Positions 6,844 through 14,902 of a DNA stretch of 17,705 nt are shown one piece after another (the stretch's first letter is position 1; each line of letters begins with the position of its first letter). The notes under the pieces were generated by a model. It ran no database searches. It saw only the letters and a program-made list of their open reading frames with translations, and was not told the DNA's origin. Source of the stretch: JACRLW01 sp050181465. GTDB taxonomy: Bacteria > Planctomycetota > UBA1135 > UBA2386. The stretch lies in assembly GCA_050181465.1 (NCBI GenBank), contig JBFXDD010000064.1:1-17705 (forward strand). The letters are read 5' to 3'. The position numbers and the translations under genes were made by a program.

Positions 6844-8706
6844 ATGCACTCCGCCGTCGCGCTGCTGTCGCTGTCCGCACTGACGATCGCTGTAGATGGC
6901 TTCACTCGCCATGACGGTCCCGATCCGCTGTGGCATTGGCAGGTGCTCGACAGTCGCATTCGCGACGGCAAGCTCGAGGCTCGCTTCGGTCCGGCGCTGG
7001 AGATTCGCGGCACACTCTCCACGGTCACGGACGCCGGTCACGTCTGCGGTTGGTTCGACGGCAAGAGCGCGCTGATTCTCGAGAACGGGATCGCGGCAGC
7101 AGCGACGCGACTACCGAAGGAGCACCTGACGATCGCAACCTGGGCGTCGATCGAGACTCCCCGGCAGTTCGGCGGCCTGTTCTCACTGTTCCAGGACAAC
7201 GGCAACGCGGAAGCGGGTGTGGTGCTCGGCTACGACGAATCGGTGTTCACAATCGGACTCGCGAGCGAGGGCGCGAACGACGGCGACGGCAAGATGACCT
7301 ACCTGCGCGGGAAGACCCGTTACGAGGCGGGCCGGATCTATCACGTCGCGGCCACGTACGACGGCAAGACGATGCGCCTCTACGTCAACGGCGTCCTCGA
7401 TGCCGCGAGCGAGGAGCAATCGGGCGCCGTCTTCTGGCCGAAGAGCGCCGCGCTCGCGGTAGGTGCGTACCACGATCGCAACGAGCATTTCCCCCACCAC
7501 GGTCGCATCCGCGATCTCGCGGTCTACGACCTCGCCGCGAGCGACAAGTGGGTCGCCCACGAGTTCGAGCACGGCAAGGAGCTCGCCGCATCCCCGGCAG
7601 TGGTCCACTACCCCGATGAACTCGGCTTCGTGGTCGCGCCGTACCAGCAATGGGTCACCGAGAGCTCTGTAACGGTCATGTGGGAGACCAGTCGACCGGC
7701 AACATCCGTCTTGATGTTCGGACGCAACGAGTCCAACCTCGCACCGGTCACCGTGGCCGGAAATCGGCTCCTGCACTCGGTGCGCGTCGATGATCTCGAA
7801 CCGCTGACGGCCTACTTCTTCCGGGTCGAGAGCACCGATGACCGTCGACAAGCTCTCGCGAGTCCGCTCCTGACGACCAGAACAGCGCCGAAGCCGGGGG
7901 ACGACACACCGATCGCGTTCGTAGTGATCGGTGACACACAGGATCAGCCGGTCGTCGCAAAGCGCATCGCGAAGTTCGCCTTCGGCATGCGACCCGACTT
8001 CGCGGTGATCGCCGGCGATCTCGTCGGCACCGGTCCCAACAAGTCCCATTGGACCGAGCAGTTCTTTCCCAGCATGCAGATGCTGATCGAGCGCGTCGCA
8101 TTCTTCCCTGTTCTCGGCAACCACGAGCAGGACGCGCACTTCTACTACGACTATGTCGCGCTCCCCGAACCGGAGTACTACTACACCTTCCGGTACGGCA
8201 CCGCTCAGTTCTTCATGCTGGACAGCAACCGCGAAGTCGCGCCCGGTTCCGAGCAATATGAGTGGCTGGACAAGGAGCTCGGCAAGTCATCCGCGCGGTG
8301 GAAGTTCGTCGTCTACCACCACCCTTCGTACAGCTCCGACGACGACGACTACGGCGACATGTGGAAGGGTCCGTCCACGCATGGTGACGTCCGCGTTCGC
8401 CAGCTCACCCCGCTGTACGATCGTCACGGCGTCGACATCGTTTGGAACGGCCACATCCACAGCTATGAGCGCACGTGGCCCTTGCGCGGCAATCGCGCCG
8501 TCGAGTCGAACGGGACCATCTACATCGTCACCGGCGGCGGCGGAGGCCGACCGGAGCGCGCCGGACCGATCCGCCCTTACTTCCAGAACAACGTGCGCGA
8601 AGGCCACCACTTCTGCTTCGTCGCGATCCACGGCGACACGCTGGAGTTCAAGGCATTCGACTTCGACAACGACCTGTACGACGTGACGACGATCCGAAAG
8701 CAGTGA
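6844..8706 (+). CDS. Exported LamG / FN3-like / metallophosphatase (purple-acid-phosphatase-like) protein
   Basis: The 620-residue protein starts with a hydrophobic signal peptide (MHSAVALLSLSALTIAV). A TTG at 6835 would add MRY and give the signal a basic residue, so the start is uncertain by three codons. Residues about 65-235 form a LamG/concanavalin-like domain with the typical strands YHVAATYDGKTMRLYVNG (166-183) and a GRIRDLAVYD end (220-229). Residues about 262-348 resemble the N-terminal FN3 domain of purple acid phosphatases (VTVMWET, LEPLTAYFFRVES). Residues about 356-600 are a calcineurin-like phosphoesterase with GDTQD (Asp364), AGDLVG (Asp392), LGNHEQD (Asn426, His427), YHHPSY (His492/493) and NGHIHSYER (His537, His539), so the two-metal site appears complete. 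The likely role is a periplasmic or secreted phosphomonoesterase held to carbohydrate by LamG; the substrate is unknown. It follows the acyl-CoA ligase by 77 bp. Confidence 0.88.
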   Translation: MHSAVALLSLSALTIAVDGFTRHDGPDPLWHWQVLDSRIRDGKLEARFGPALEIRGTLSTVTDAGHVCGWFDGKSALILENGIAAAATRLPKEHLTIATWASIETPRQFGGLFSLFQDNGNAEAGVVLGYDESVFTIGLASEGANDGDGKMTYLRGKTRYEAGRIYHVAATYDGKTMRLYVNGVLDAASEEQSGAVFWPKSAALAVGAYHDRNEHFPHHGRIRDLAVYDLAASDKWVAHEFEHGKELAASPAVVHYPDELGFVVAPYQQWVTESSVTVMWETSRPATSVLMFGRNESNLAPVTVAGNRLLHSVRVDDLEPLTAYFFRVESTDDRRQALASPLLTTRTAPKPGDDTPIAFVVIGDTQDQPVVAKRIAKFAFGMRPDFAVIAGDLVGTGPNKSHWTEQFFPSMQMLIERVAFFPVLGNHEQDAHFYYDYVALPEPEYYYTFRYGTAQFFMLDSNREVAPGSEQYEWLDKELGKSSARWKFVVYHHPSYSSDDDDYGDMWKGPSTHGDVRVRQLTPLYDRHGVDIVWNGHIHSYERTWPLRGNRAVESNGTIYIVTGGGGGRPERAGPIRPYFQNNVREGHHFCFVAIHGDTLEFKAFDFDNDLYDVTTIRKQ

Positions 8707-9035
8707 GTCGAGGAGGCCGACGGCGAATCAGGATCGGGACGAGTCGATCGGCCGCTCCGCTGCCGGGGAGTGATGATCCGGAAGCGAGAGTTCGCTGTGC
8801 ACGGCGCATCGGGGGAGTTCGCCGTCGACTTCAAGGGTCGGTAAGCCGCGGCGTGCTTTCCTCGAAGCGTCCAGCCCCATCGCCTCTCGCGATCGTGCCG
8901 CGTGCACCCGCTCCAACGGTCGACATGAACCTGTTCATCGACACCAGGGTGTTGATCTCGACGCAGTTGGCAGTCTCGGGCAACGGTTCGGCGGGGTTCC
9001 GCCCCATGAACGGTGCGACCGAGCTCATCCTTGGG
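8707..9035. other. 329-bp space between convergent genes, no gene seen
   Basis: This lies between the ends of the metallophosphatase gene (+) and the DUF218 gene (-). Short open frames exist on both strands but show no domain-like pattern, signal peptide or ribosome binding site. The only structure noticed is the hairpin at 8984-9012, given separately. Confidence 0.6.
8984..9012. terminator. Possible hairpin at convergent gene ends
   Basis: The inverted repeat GGCGG-GGTT-CCGCC is enclosed by an imperfect outer pair CGGTTC/GAACGG, separated on the right side by four bases. It lies just beyond the DUF218 stop. No T-run follows on either strand, so intrinsic termination is uncertain. Confidence 0.3.
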
Positions 9036-9776
9036 TCAGCCGCCGCCGAGCGCGTAGTAGAGCCGTCCGACCCATTCATGCCACGCCCACGACGACTCGT
9101 GGAGCGCTCGCGCGGTGGGCAAGAAGGTGCCGACCGTCATCGGTTGCGGCGCACGAAACCCGGTCGGCGCCGGCACGAAGACCAGCGACGTCTTCGCAAA
9201 GGCTTGGCGCGCTCTCGGCATGTGCCACGCGTGGGTCACCACCAAGGCGCGAGACAGCTCGGCGCGGGTGAGAATCGCAGCCGACAGCCGTGCGTTCTCC
9301 GCCGTGTTCTCCGCGTGCTCTTCGAGCCAGCGGACCGGCACATTGAAGTCTTCCGTGAGCACGCGCGCCATCACACTGGCGATCGACGGCTCACCCTCGC
9401 GCGGCGGGCCGCCTGTCACCAGCACGGGTAGCCCGGTCCGCCGCTGGAGCGCCGCCGCGTAGCGCAGCCGCTCGAGCCCGACTCGATCGACGGTCATGCC
9501 GCCGAACTCAGCGGCTTCCCGCGCGACTCCGGCGCCGAGCACGACGATCGCGTCCGCCGCCGGGAGTTCTCCGTCGCGAGCGAGCACCGGCTCCGTCTGC
9601 AGACTCCGCAACAGGGTCGCACCGACGATCGGCAGCGAGTGAAGCACCAAAGAGGCGACGGCCACGACAACCAGCGCACATGCCAGTCGCTTGCGAGCTC
9701 GCCACAGGAGAAGCCCTGCTACGGCAAGCACGAGGCTGTGCCCGGGTGGTGCGATCAGGGCGTGAATCCAACTCAT
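9036..9776 (-). CDS. DUF218 (YdcF/SanA/ElyC-like) membrane protein
   Basis: The 246-residue protein begins with two hydrophobic segments (about 12-24 and 32-50, with RARKRLAC between them), then a DUF218 domain. Visible family motifs are AIVVLGAGV (75-83), RLRYAAAL, VLVTGGPP, a polar HAENTAENARLS stretch, and ALVVTHAWHMPRARQAF. Relatives include SanA and ElyC of E. coli, linked to envelope integrity and peptidoglycan or enterobacterial common antigen steps; the biochemical activity of most members is not known. It starts 21 bp after the fadB-like stop on the same strand and is probably co-transcribed, although nothing in the domain points to fatty-acid metabolism. The start is the ATG at 9776, with a weak GAGGA about 11 nt upstream. 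Confidence 0.88.
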   Translation of the reverse strand: MSWIHALIAPPGHSLVLAVAGLLLWRARKRLACALVVVAVASLVLHSLPIVGATLLRSLQTEPVLARDGELPAADAIVVLGAGVAREAAEFGGMTVDRVGLERLRYAAALQRRTGLPVLVTGGPPREGEPSIASVMARVLTEDFNVPVRWLEEHAENTAENARLSAAILTRAELSRALVVTHAWHMPRARQAFAKTSLVFVPAPTGFRAPQPMTVGTFLPTARALHESSWAWHEWVGRLYYALGGG

Positions 9777-9797
9777 GGTGAGCCGAGTCCTCGACGA

Positions 9798-12011
9798 TCA
9801 AATGCCGGCCGCGACCAAGGGTCGCGAGCGTGGACCGTGAAACTGCCCAGCCGCGTCTGCGAGTTCGACGATCAGCGGCGCCGGAGTGAAACGCTCCGCA
9901 CCCGCACCGCGCTCGACCACGTCCGGGGACGTCGCCAGACTCAGGAGCCGCGAGCGTACCTCGCCCACGCCGCGGGCATCCGCATAGCGGAGCAAGCCAC
10001 CGCGGAACGGGGCGAATCCGGTCCCGAACACCGTGGCCAGATCGAGCTCCGATGCGCTCGCCACGACCTCCTCGGCCAGACAACGCGCGGCCTCGTTGAC
10101 CATCGTGAGCACGAGTCGGTCGACGATGTCCTCGTCGGCGAGTTCGATACGACGCTTCACCAGGCGCGCCAGGTCGTTCGCCAGCTCGGGTTCGCGACCT
10201 TTCTTGCCGTAGCGATAGAAGCCCAGATTGGTCTTCTTGCCCAGACGCTCGGGCGACAGGAAGCCGTCGATCAGGTCGGTCGACAGCATGCGCCCGCCAT
10301 ACGCAGTCCCCAGCGACACACCGACGTGCTTGCTGATGTCGAGCCCGACTTCGTCGAGCAGGCGCAGCGGCCCCATCGGCATGCCGAACCCGACCATCAG
10401 GCGGTCGATGCGGGCGACATCGATCCCGATTGCCACGAGACGCAGCGCCTCGTCCATGTACGGCCCGAGGATTCGGTTGACCAGGAACCCAGGCACGTCG
10501 CGGACCACGATCGGCGTCTTGCCGAGCCTGGTCGCGAGTGCGGCCACGGTCGTGAGCACGCCGGGATCGGTGCGCTCACCGCGCACGATCTCCACCAACG
10601 GCATCTTGCGAACCGGGTTGAAGAAGTGGAGACCGCAGAAGCGCTCCGGATGTGCGAGCTCGGCGCCGATCGCGTCGACCGACAACGAAGACGTATTGGT
10701 CGCCAGGATCGCCTCACTCGAACACTGAGCTTCTAGTGCCGCGAGCACCTTCCGCTTGACCTCCAGCCGCTCGGCGACGGCCTCGATCACCAGGTCGCAG
10801 CGCGCGAAACCGTCGATCGTCGTCGTGCGCTCGAATCGATCGATGGCGCCATCGAACTCGTGCGATTCGACCGCTCGCCGCGACAGCTTCTTCTGCATCT
10901 CGCTGCGATGCGCGTGCTCGGCGCGATCGAGCGCCTTGCCGTCGAGATCCATCAATCGCGCCGCCATGCCCTTCTCGGCACAGACGCTCGCGATCGCGCC
11001 GCCCATGACACCTGCGCCGAGCACACCGACTCGCGTGATCGCGCGCGGCGCATTGGAACCCTTGCCGCGACCGAGCTTCTTCTGCTCTTCGGATGCCAGG
11101 AAGATCTGGATCAGGTTCTTGCTCACCGATCCGCAGGCCAACTTGGCGATCGCGTCAGCTTCTCGCGCCGCACCGTCTTCCATGGATACCGACGGCGCGG
11201 AAGCCACCAGAGAGATCGCTTCGAGCGGCGCGGGATACTGTCCGCGAGTCTTCTCGAGCACCTTCTTGCGCGCTTGACTGACGATCACCGCACGCGCGGC
11301 GACGTTGCGATCGATGAGGAAGCTCTTCGCGCCTCGGGTGCGCGGCTCCAGGCGTTCCCGGCGCATCGCGATGTCGGCAGCGACCTTTCGCAGGTACTCC
11401 GGCTTCGTGAGTCGATCGACGAGCCCCAGCTTCTTGGCCTTGCGCGCGTCGTACAACTTGCCCGACAGGATGGCTTCCAGCGCGGTGGGCACACCGACTC
11501 GCCGCGGGAGACGATGGCAACCGCCCCAACCGGGCACGATGCCGAGCTGGGTCTCGGGCAGTCCGATGCGCGTGCTGCGCTCGTCGGTCGCCACGATGAA
11601 GTCGCACGCGAGCGACAACTCGAAGGCGCCGCCGGGAACCGGACCACCGACCGCCGCAACCACGATCGGACGCATTCGCTCGATGCGCAGGAACAACTCA
11701 TGCACCGCGAGGACGAGTTCGCGCGTGCGAGCTGCGTCGGAGAGTCCGAGGATGGCCTTCACGTCGGCCCCCGCCGCGAACTGCGACGGCGTTCGACCGG
11801 TGATGACGATGCCCGCGAGATCGCGTTCGTTCTCGAGCGCGAGGATGTGGCGCTCCAGGTCGCGAAGCAGCGGGCCGTCGAGCACCGCCAGGCTCCGATG
11901 CGGCGGATCGAGGATCAACATCGCGAGCCCGGGCTCGGGCCGCTCCAGACGCACGCAGGCGCCCTCGGCCGGTGCGTCGTCGGGAAATGGCAGTCGAGTC
12001 GGATCGATCAT
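9798..12011 (-). CDS. fadB: Fatty-acid oxidation multifunctional protein: enoyl-CoA hydratase / 3-hydroxyacyl-CoA dehydrogenase (FadB/FadJ-like)
   Basis: The 737-residue protein has the two-part FadB/FadJ architecture. The N-terminal crotonase domain (about 15-205) holds the oxyanion segment QFAAGADVKAI (77-87) and both catalytic glutamates, Glu131 in GGAFELS and Glu153 in GLPETQLG. The NAD-binding domain begins at RVGVLGAGVMGG (327-338), followed by ATNTSSLSV (437-445), HFFNPVRKMPLVEIV with catalytic His462 and Glu474, and RDVPGFLVNRI (504-514). A C-terminal 3HCDH helical domain contains the 'GLDISKHVG' and 'FRGGLLRYAD' type segments. It hydrates 2-enoyl-CoA and oxidises the L-3-hydroxyacyl-CoA to 3-ketoacyl-CoA, working as a complex with the thiolase. 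The ATG at 12011 overlaps the thiolase stop (ATGA, 12008-12011), so the two subunits are translationally coupled. FadB versus FadJ type cannot be settled from motifs; the symbol is by function. Confidence 0.94.
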   Translation of the reverse strand: MIDPTRLPFPDDAPAEGACVRLERPEPGLAMLILDPPHRSLAVLDGPLLRDLERHILALENERDLAGIVITGRTPSQFAAGADVKAILGLSDAARTRELVLAVHELFLRIERMRPIVVAAVGGPVPGGAFELSLACDFIVATDERSTRIGLPETQLGIVPGWGGCHRLPRRVGVPTALEAILSGKLYDARKAKKLGLVDRLTKPEYLRKVAADIAMRRERLEPRTRGAKSFLIDRNVAARAVIVSQARKKVLEKTRGQYPAPLEAISLVASAPSVSMEDGAAREADAIAKLACGSVSKNLIQIFLASEEQKKLGRGKGSNAPRAITRVGVLGAGVMGGAIASVCAEKGMAARLMDLDGKALDRAEHAHRSEMQKKLSRRAVESHEFDGAIDRFERTTTIDGFARCDLVIEAVAERLEVKRKVLAALEAQCSSEAILATNTSSLSVDAIGAELAHPERFCGLHFFNPVRKMPLVEIVRGERTDPGVLTTVAALATRLGKTPIVVRDVPGFLVNRILGPYMDEALRLVAIGIDVARIDRLMVGFGMPMGPLRLLDEVGLDISKHVGVSLGTAYGGRMLSTDLIDGFLSPERLGKKTNLGFYRYGKKGREPELANDLARLVKRRIELADEDIVDRLVLTMVNEAARCLAEEVVASASELDLATVFGTGFAPFRGGLLRYADARGVGEVRSRLLSLATSPDVVERGAGAERFTPAPLIVELADAAGQFHGPRSRPLVAAGI

Positions 12012-13321
12012 GCAGCACACCGTTCCAGAATCACCGCACCGCCTTGGCCGCCGCCGATGCACAAGGTGGCCAAGCCGAGTTCGTGGTCACCTTCGCGCAG
12101 CTCGTGCGCGAGAGTCAGCAGGAGGCGCGCACCGGTTGCGCCGATGGGATGACCGAGCGCGATCGCACCACCGTTCGGATTGAGTCGTTGCGGGTCGATC
12201 TCGCCCAGCGCGTGCGCGCGCCCGAGTTTCTCCTGAGCGAAGCTCTGGCTGGCGAACGCACGTTGGCAGGCGAGCACCTGCGCCGCGAATGCCTCGTTGA
12301 GTTCGACGACGCCGAGATCGCTGAGCGCGAGGCCGGCTCGTTCGAGTGCGATTGCCGACGCGTACACCGGACCGAGCCCCATTCGTGCCGGGTCGAGTCC
12401 GGCCCAGGCGAAGGAACGCAAGATCGCGAGCGGCGTGATTCCGAGCGCGCGTGCGCGCGATGCGGTGGTCACGAGCAGCGCGCAGGCGCCGTCGGTGATC
12501 CCGCAGGAGTTGCCGACCGTGACTAGGCCGTCGGGCCGCTCGAAGTACGGCCGCAGCTTGGCGAGCCGTTCCACCGACTGGTCATCGCGAATCGAATCAT
12601 CGACATCGAGAGCCGACTGTTCGGATCTGGCGCCGAGCGGGAGATGCGGCAACAACTCGCCGCGAAAGCGACCACGAGCGCTCGCGGCCTTCGCGCGCTC
12701 GTGACTGGCCACCGCGTAGCGGTCGACGTCGTCCCGCGTGAGACCGAAGTCGCGCGCGAGCAGCTCCGCAGTTCGCCCCATCATGAGTCCGGTGGTCGGA
12801 TCGGTGAGACCTTCGACCAGTGCGACGCGCGGCGAAAGGAACGACGGCCGGAACGCCGCCATCGCAGCGATCCGTTGCGGCAAGGACTTGGCCTTCGCGA
12901 GGGCGGCGAACATCGCGGTCATCCGCGAGTTCATCAGCAGGGGATAGGCGCTCATCACCTCGACCCCGACCGCAAGGTAGAGGTCGCCGTCGCCGGCGCG
13001 AATCGAAGTGACCGCGGACGTGACCGCTTCCATGCCGCTCGCGCAGTTGCGCTGCACGCTTCGCGCCGGCACTTGCCACGGTACTCCAGCCCGCAGCGCG
13101 ACGATGCGCGCGATATTGGCTTGGTCGTGGGGCGGCCCCACGCTGCCGGCGATGACCTCGTCGATCTCACTCGGGTCGATCCCGGTCCGCGCGATCAGTT
13201 CCCGCGCGACCCTGGCGCCGAGGTGGCCGGCGTCTTCCTTGGCGAAGGCACCGCCCGCGCGAGCCCAGGGGGTTCGAACGCCCGCCGCGATCACGATCGG
13301 GTCGGAGGTAGGCTTGGTCAT
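12008..13321 (-). CDS. fadI: Acetyl-CoA acyltransferase (3-ketoacyl-CoA thiolase, FadI-like)
   Basis: The 437-residue protein has the same length as E. coli FadI (436) and is longer than FadA (387). The thiolase active site is complete: the nucleophilic Cys93 in RNCASGMEA, the conserved NEAFAAQVL segment, His391 in GGAIALGHPIGATGAR, and Cys421 in ATLCIGGGQGGA. It cleaves 3-ketoacyl-CoA with CoA to acetyl-CoA and a shortened acyl-CoA. The start ATG at 13321 has the best ribosome binding site in the window. It is the first gene of the fadI-fadB-DUF218 unit, and oxyR lies 188 bp upstream on the same strand. FadI rather than FadA is suggested by length and by thiolase-first order. Confidence 0.93.
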   Translation of the reverse strand: MTKPTSDPIVIAAGVRTPWARAGGAFAKEDAGHLGARVARELIARTGIDPSEIDEVIAGSVGPPHDQANIARIVALRAGVPWQVPARSVQRNCASGMEAVTSAVTSIRAGDGDLYLAVGVEVMSAYPLLMNSRMTAMFAALAKAKSLPQRIAAMAAFRPSFLSPRVALVEGLTDPTTGLMMGRTAELLARDFGLTRDDVDRYAVASHERAKAASARGRFRGELLPHLPLGARSEQSALDVDDSIRDDQSVERLAKLRPYFERPDGLVTVGNSCGITDGACALLVTTASRARALGITPLAILRSFAWAGLDPARMGLGPVYASAIALERAGLALSDLGVVELNEAFAAQVLACQRAFASQSFAQEKLGRAHALGEIDPQRLNPNGGAIALGHPIGATGARLLLTLAHELREGDHELGLATLCIGGGQGGAVILERCAA

Positions 13322-13332
13322 CCTTCTCCTCT
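13322..13332 (-). promoter_or_regulatory. Shine-Dalgarno of fadI-like thiolase
   Basis: Read on the minus strand the bases are AGAGGAGAAGG directly before the ATG. GAGGAG ends 4 nt before the start, a strong purine-rich site that fixes the start at 13321. Confidence 0.75.
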
Positions 13333-13402
13333 AGCTGGTTCGGCGCGCATGGTTCCCCCGCTATCGGCAGTTCCGCGACGCCGGCCGCACTGGCCCTGAC
13401 GA

Positions 13403-13457
13403 TTCGTGATCGCCCGCTGTGATCGCGGCAGGTCGATCTCGCGACGGCGATCACGAA
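13403..13457. repeat. 12-bp perfect inverted repeat with an extra half copy between oxyR and fadI
   Basis: TTCGTGATCGCC (13403-13414) is matched by GGCGATCACGAA (13446-13457), separated by 31 nt. The core GTGATCGC occurs a third time at 13419-13426, directly repeated at 13-bp pitch with the left arm. The element lies 82 bp upstream of the fadI start. It could be a multi-site operator for a fad regulator or a hairpin ending oxyR transcription; there is no T-tract, which favours an operator. Confidence 0.6.
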
Positions 13458-13509
13458 CGGTCCGGGCGAGAAGGGCGGAGGAAGGTCGAGCACCCAGCCC
13501 GGCCGCCGC

Positions 13510-14415
13510 TCAGAGCTGGGGCTCGAGGACCTCGGCGAGGATGCGAAAGGCCGCCTTGCGCGGGGACGAGGGCCGCCAGGCCAGGCCGATGCGGCGAACC
13601 GGTGCGGGGTCGACGAAGGGTCGGACTTCGAGCTCGCCGGCGCGCACTTCGACCGCGGCGGCCATCTCGGGCAGGAGCGTCACTCCAACCCCGCTCGCGA
13701 CCATCTGGACCAGGGTGTTGAGGCTGGTGGCGCGGAAGTCGATCAGCTCCTGTGCGCCGCCCGCGCGGCAGACCTCGAGGGTGCTGGCGCGAAGGCAGTG
13801 GCCGTCCTCGAGCAGGAGGATGGGCTCACCGGCGAGGTCGGCCTGGGTGACCTTCTTGCGGCGGGCGAGCGGATGAGTTGGGGGCATCGCGAGGAGGAAG
13901 GCCTCCTCGAAGAGCAGCAACGTCTCGGCGTCATGCAGGTCGGCCTCGAGCGCCAGCAGGAGGAGATCGAGTCGACCGGCGTCGAGTTCGGCCACGAGAT
14001 CCGTCGTCTTGTCCTCTCGGATGAGCAGTTCGAGCTTCGGGAATCGACGTCGAACCGCGGGGAGCACGCGCGGCAACACGTAGGGCGCCACGGTTGGAAT
14101 CACCCCTAAGCGAAGTCGCCCCGCGAGCGGATCCCCCGCCGAGGTCACGCCGCGCAGGAACTCGTCGGCGGCGACGAGGACCTTGCGCGCGCGCTCGGCA
14201 GCTTCCGCGCCTGCCGGAGTGATGATGACCCGCCGCGCATCGCGCTCGAACAATCGCATTCCGAGCAGCTCTTCCAGCTTCTGGATCTGCGCACTGAGCG
14301 ACGGCTGCGAGATGTAGCACCGCTCCGCAGCTCGCCGGAAGTTCAGGGTCTCGGCGAGGGCCACCAGGTATTCGAACTGTCGGATCGTCGGCCGTTCCGG
14401 CATGGGCGACAGCAT
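13510..14415 (-). CDS. oxyR: OxyR-like hydrogen-peroxide-sensing LysR-type regulator
   Basis: The 301-residue protein has an N-terminal winged helix-turn-helix (IRQFEYLVALAETLNFRRAA, then CYISQPSLSAQIQKLEELLG, about 11-52) and a LysR effector domain. The match to OxyR is specific: LGVIPTVAPYVLPRVLP (103-119), LLEDGHCLRASTLEVC (201-216) and FRATSLNTLVQMVASGVGVTLLP. Cys207 and Cys216 have the same eight-residue spacing as the redox pair Cys199/Cys208 of E. coli OxyR, so disulfide switching by peroxide is expected. OxyR typically activates catalase, peroxiredoxin and iron-sequestration genes; none is in the window. The start at 14415 is preferred because GGAG lies 9 nt upstream (14425-14428); an ATG at 14403 gives a start closer to E. 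coli OxyR, and an ATG at 14439 is also in frame. It may regulate itself through the dyad at 14462-14481. Confidence 0.92.
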   Translation of the reverse strand: MLSPMPERPTIRQFEYLVALAETLNFRRAAERCYISQPSLSAQIQKLEELLGMRLFERDARRVIITPAGAEAAERARKVLVAADEFLRGVTSAGDPLAGRLRLGVIPTVAPYVLPRVLPAVRRRFPKLELLIREDKTTDLVAELDAGRLDLLLLALEADLHDAETLLLFEEAFLLAMPPTHPLARRKKVTQADLAGEPILLLEDGHCLRASTLEVCRAGGAQELIDFRATSLNTLVQMVASGVGVTLLPEMAAAVEVRAGELEVRPFVDPAPVRRIGLAWRPSSPRKAAFRILAEVLEPQL

Positions 14416-14461
14416 CGCCGTTCGCTCCGACGATTTCATGCGGCGCGCGACGACTGAAGCA

Positions 14462-14481
14462 TGGCCGTAGCTACGCTGCCA
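14462..14481. promoter_or_regulatory. Candidate LysR/OxyR operator dyad upstream of oxyR
   Basis: TGGC-CGTAG / CTACG-C-TGCCA is a near-perfect dyad, with one unpaired base on the right side, about 47-66 bp upstream of the oxyR start in the divergent oxyR/sulfatase spacer. LysR-type regulators bind such interrupted dyads and commonly autoregulate. It does not match the E. coli OxyR consensus closely. Confidence 0.4.
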
Positions 14482-14548
14482 GGGAGGAGCCGCAGCAGCG
14501 ACGCCGCCGAGCGCGTCCTGCGGCGATCGCAGCAGACGTTCACGAATC

Positions 14549-14902
14549 ATCCGGGCTAGCATCCTTCGAATGCTCGCAACGATCAGTCGTCTCGTCCTCG
14601 CAGTATGCGCGGCCCTCCCCCTGGTCGGACAGGAGGACGCGTCGCCGCAGCGACCGCCGCACATCGTGTTGTTCCNNNNNNNNNNNNNNNNNNNNNNNNN
14701 NNNNNNNNNNNNNNNNNNNNNNNNNNNNNNNNNNNNNNNNNNNNNNNNNNNNNNNNNNNNNNNNNNNNNNNNNNNATCCGGGCTAGCATCCTTCGAATGC
14801 TCGCAACGATCAGTCGTCTCGTCCTCGCAGTATGCGCGGCCCTCCCCCTGGTCGGACAGGAGGACGCGTCGCCGCAGCGACCGCCGCACATCGTGTTGTT
14901 CC
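14549..14902. repeat. 127-bp perfect direct repeat flanking gap 2 (assembly overlap)
   Basis: Bases 14549-14675 and 14776-14902 are identical and abut the N run. Each copy contains the sulfatase start and its signal-peptide codons (ATG at 14570 and at 14797). Only one copy should exist in the genome. The size equals that of the first gap repeat. Confidence 0.95.
14676..14775. other. Assembly gap 2 (100 N)
   Basis: The run is exactly 100 N, the same placeholder as gap 1. The identical flanks imply no missing sequence. Confidence 0.97.

Noticed and set aside
8831..9079. Small minus-strand ORF in the 329-bp spacer
   Set aside because: It overlaps the DUF218 3' end, has no ribosome site, domain or signal, and low-complexity stretches.
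10860..12183. Long plus-strand frames opposite fadB/fadI
   Set aside because: They are antisense to genes with complete catalytic motifs; such shadows are common in GC-rich DNA.
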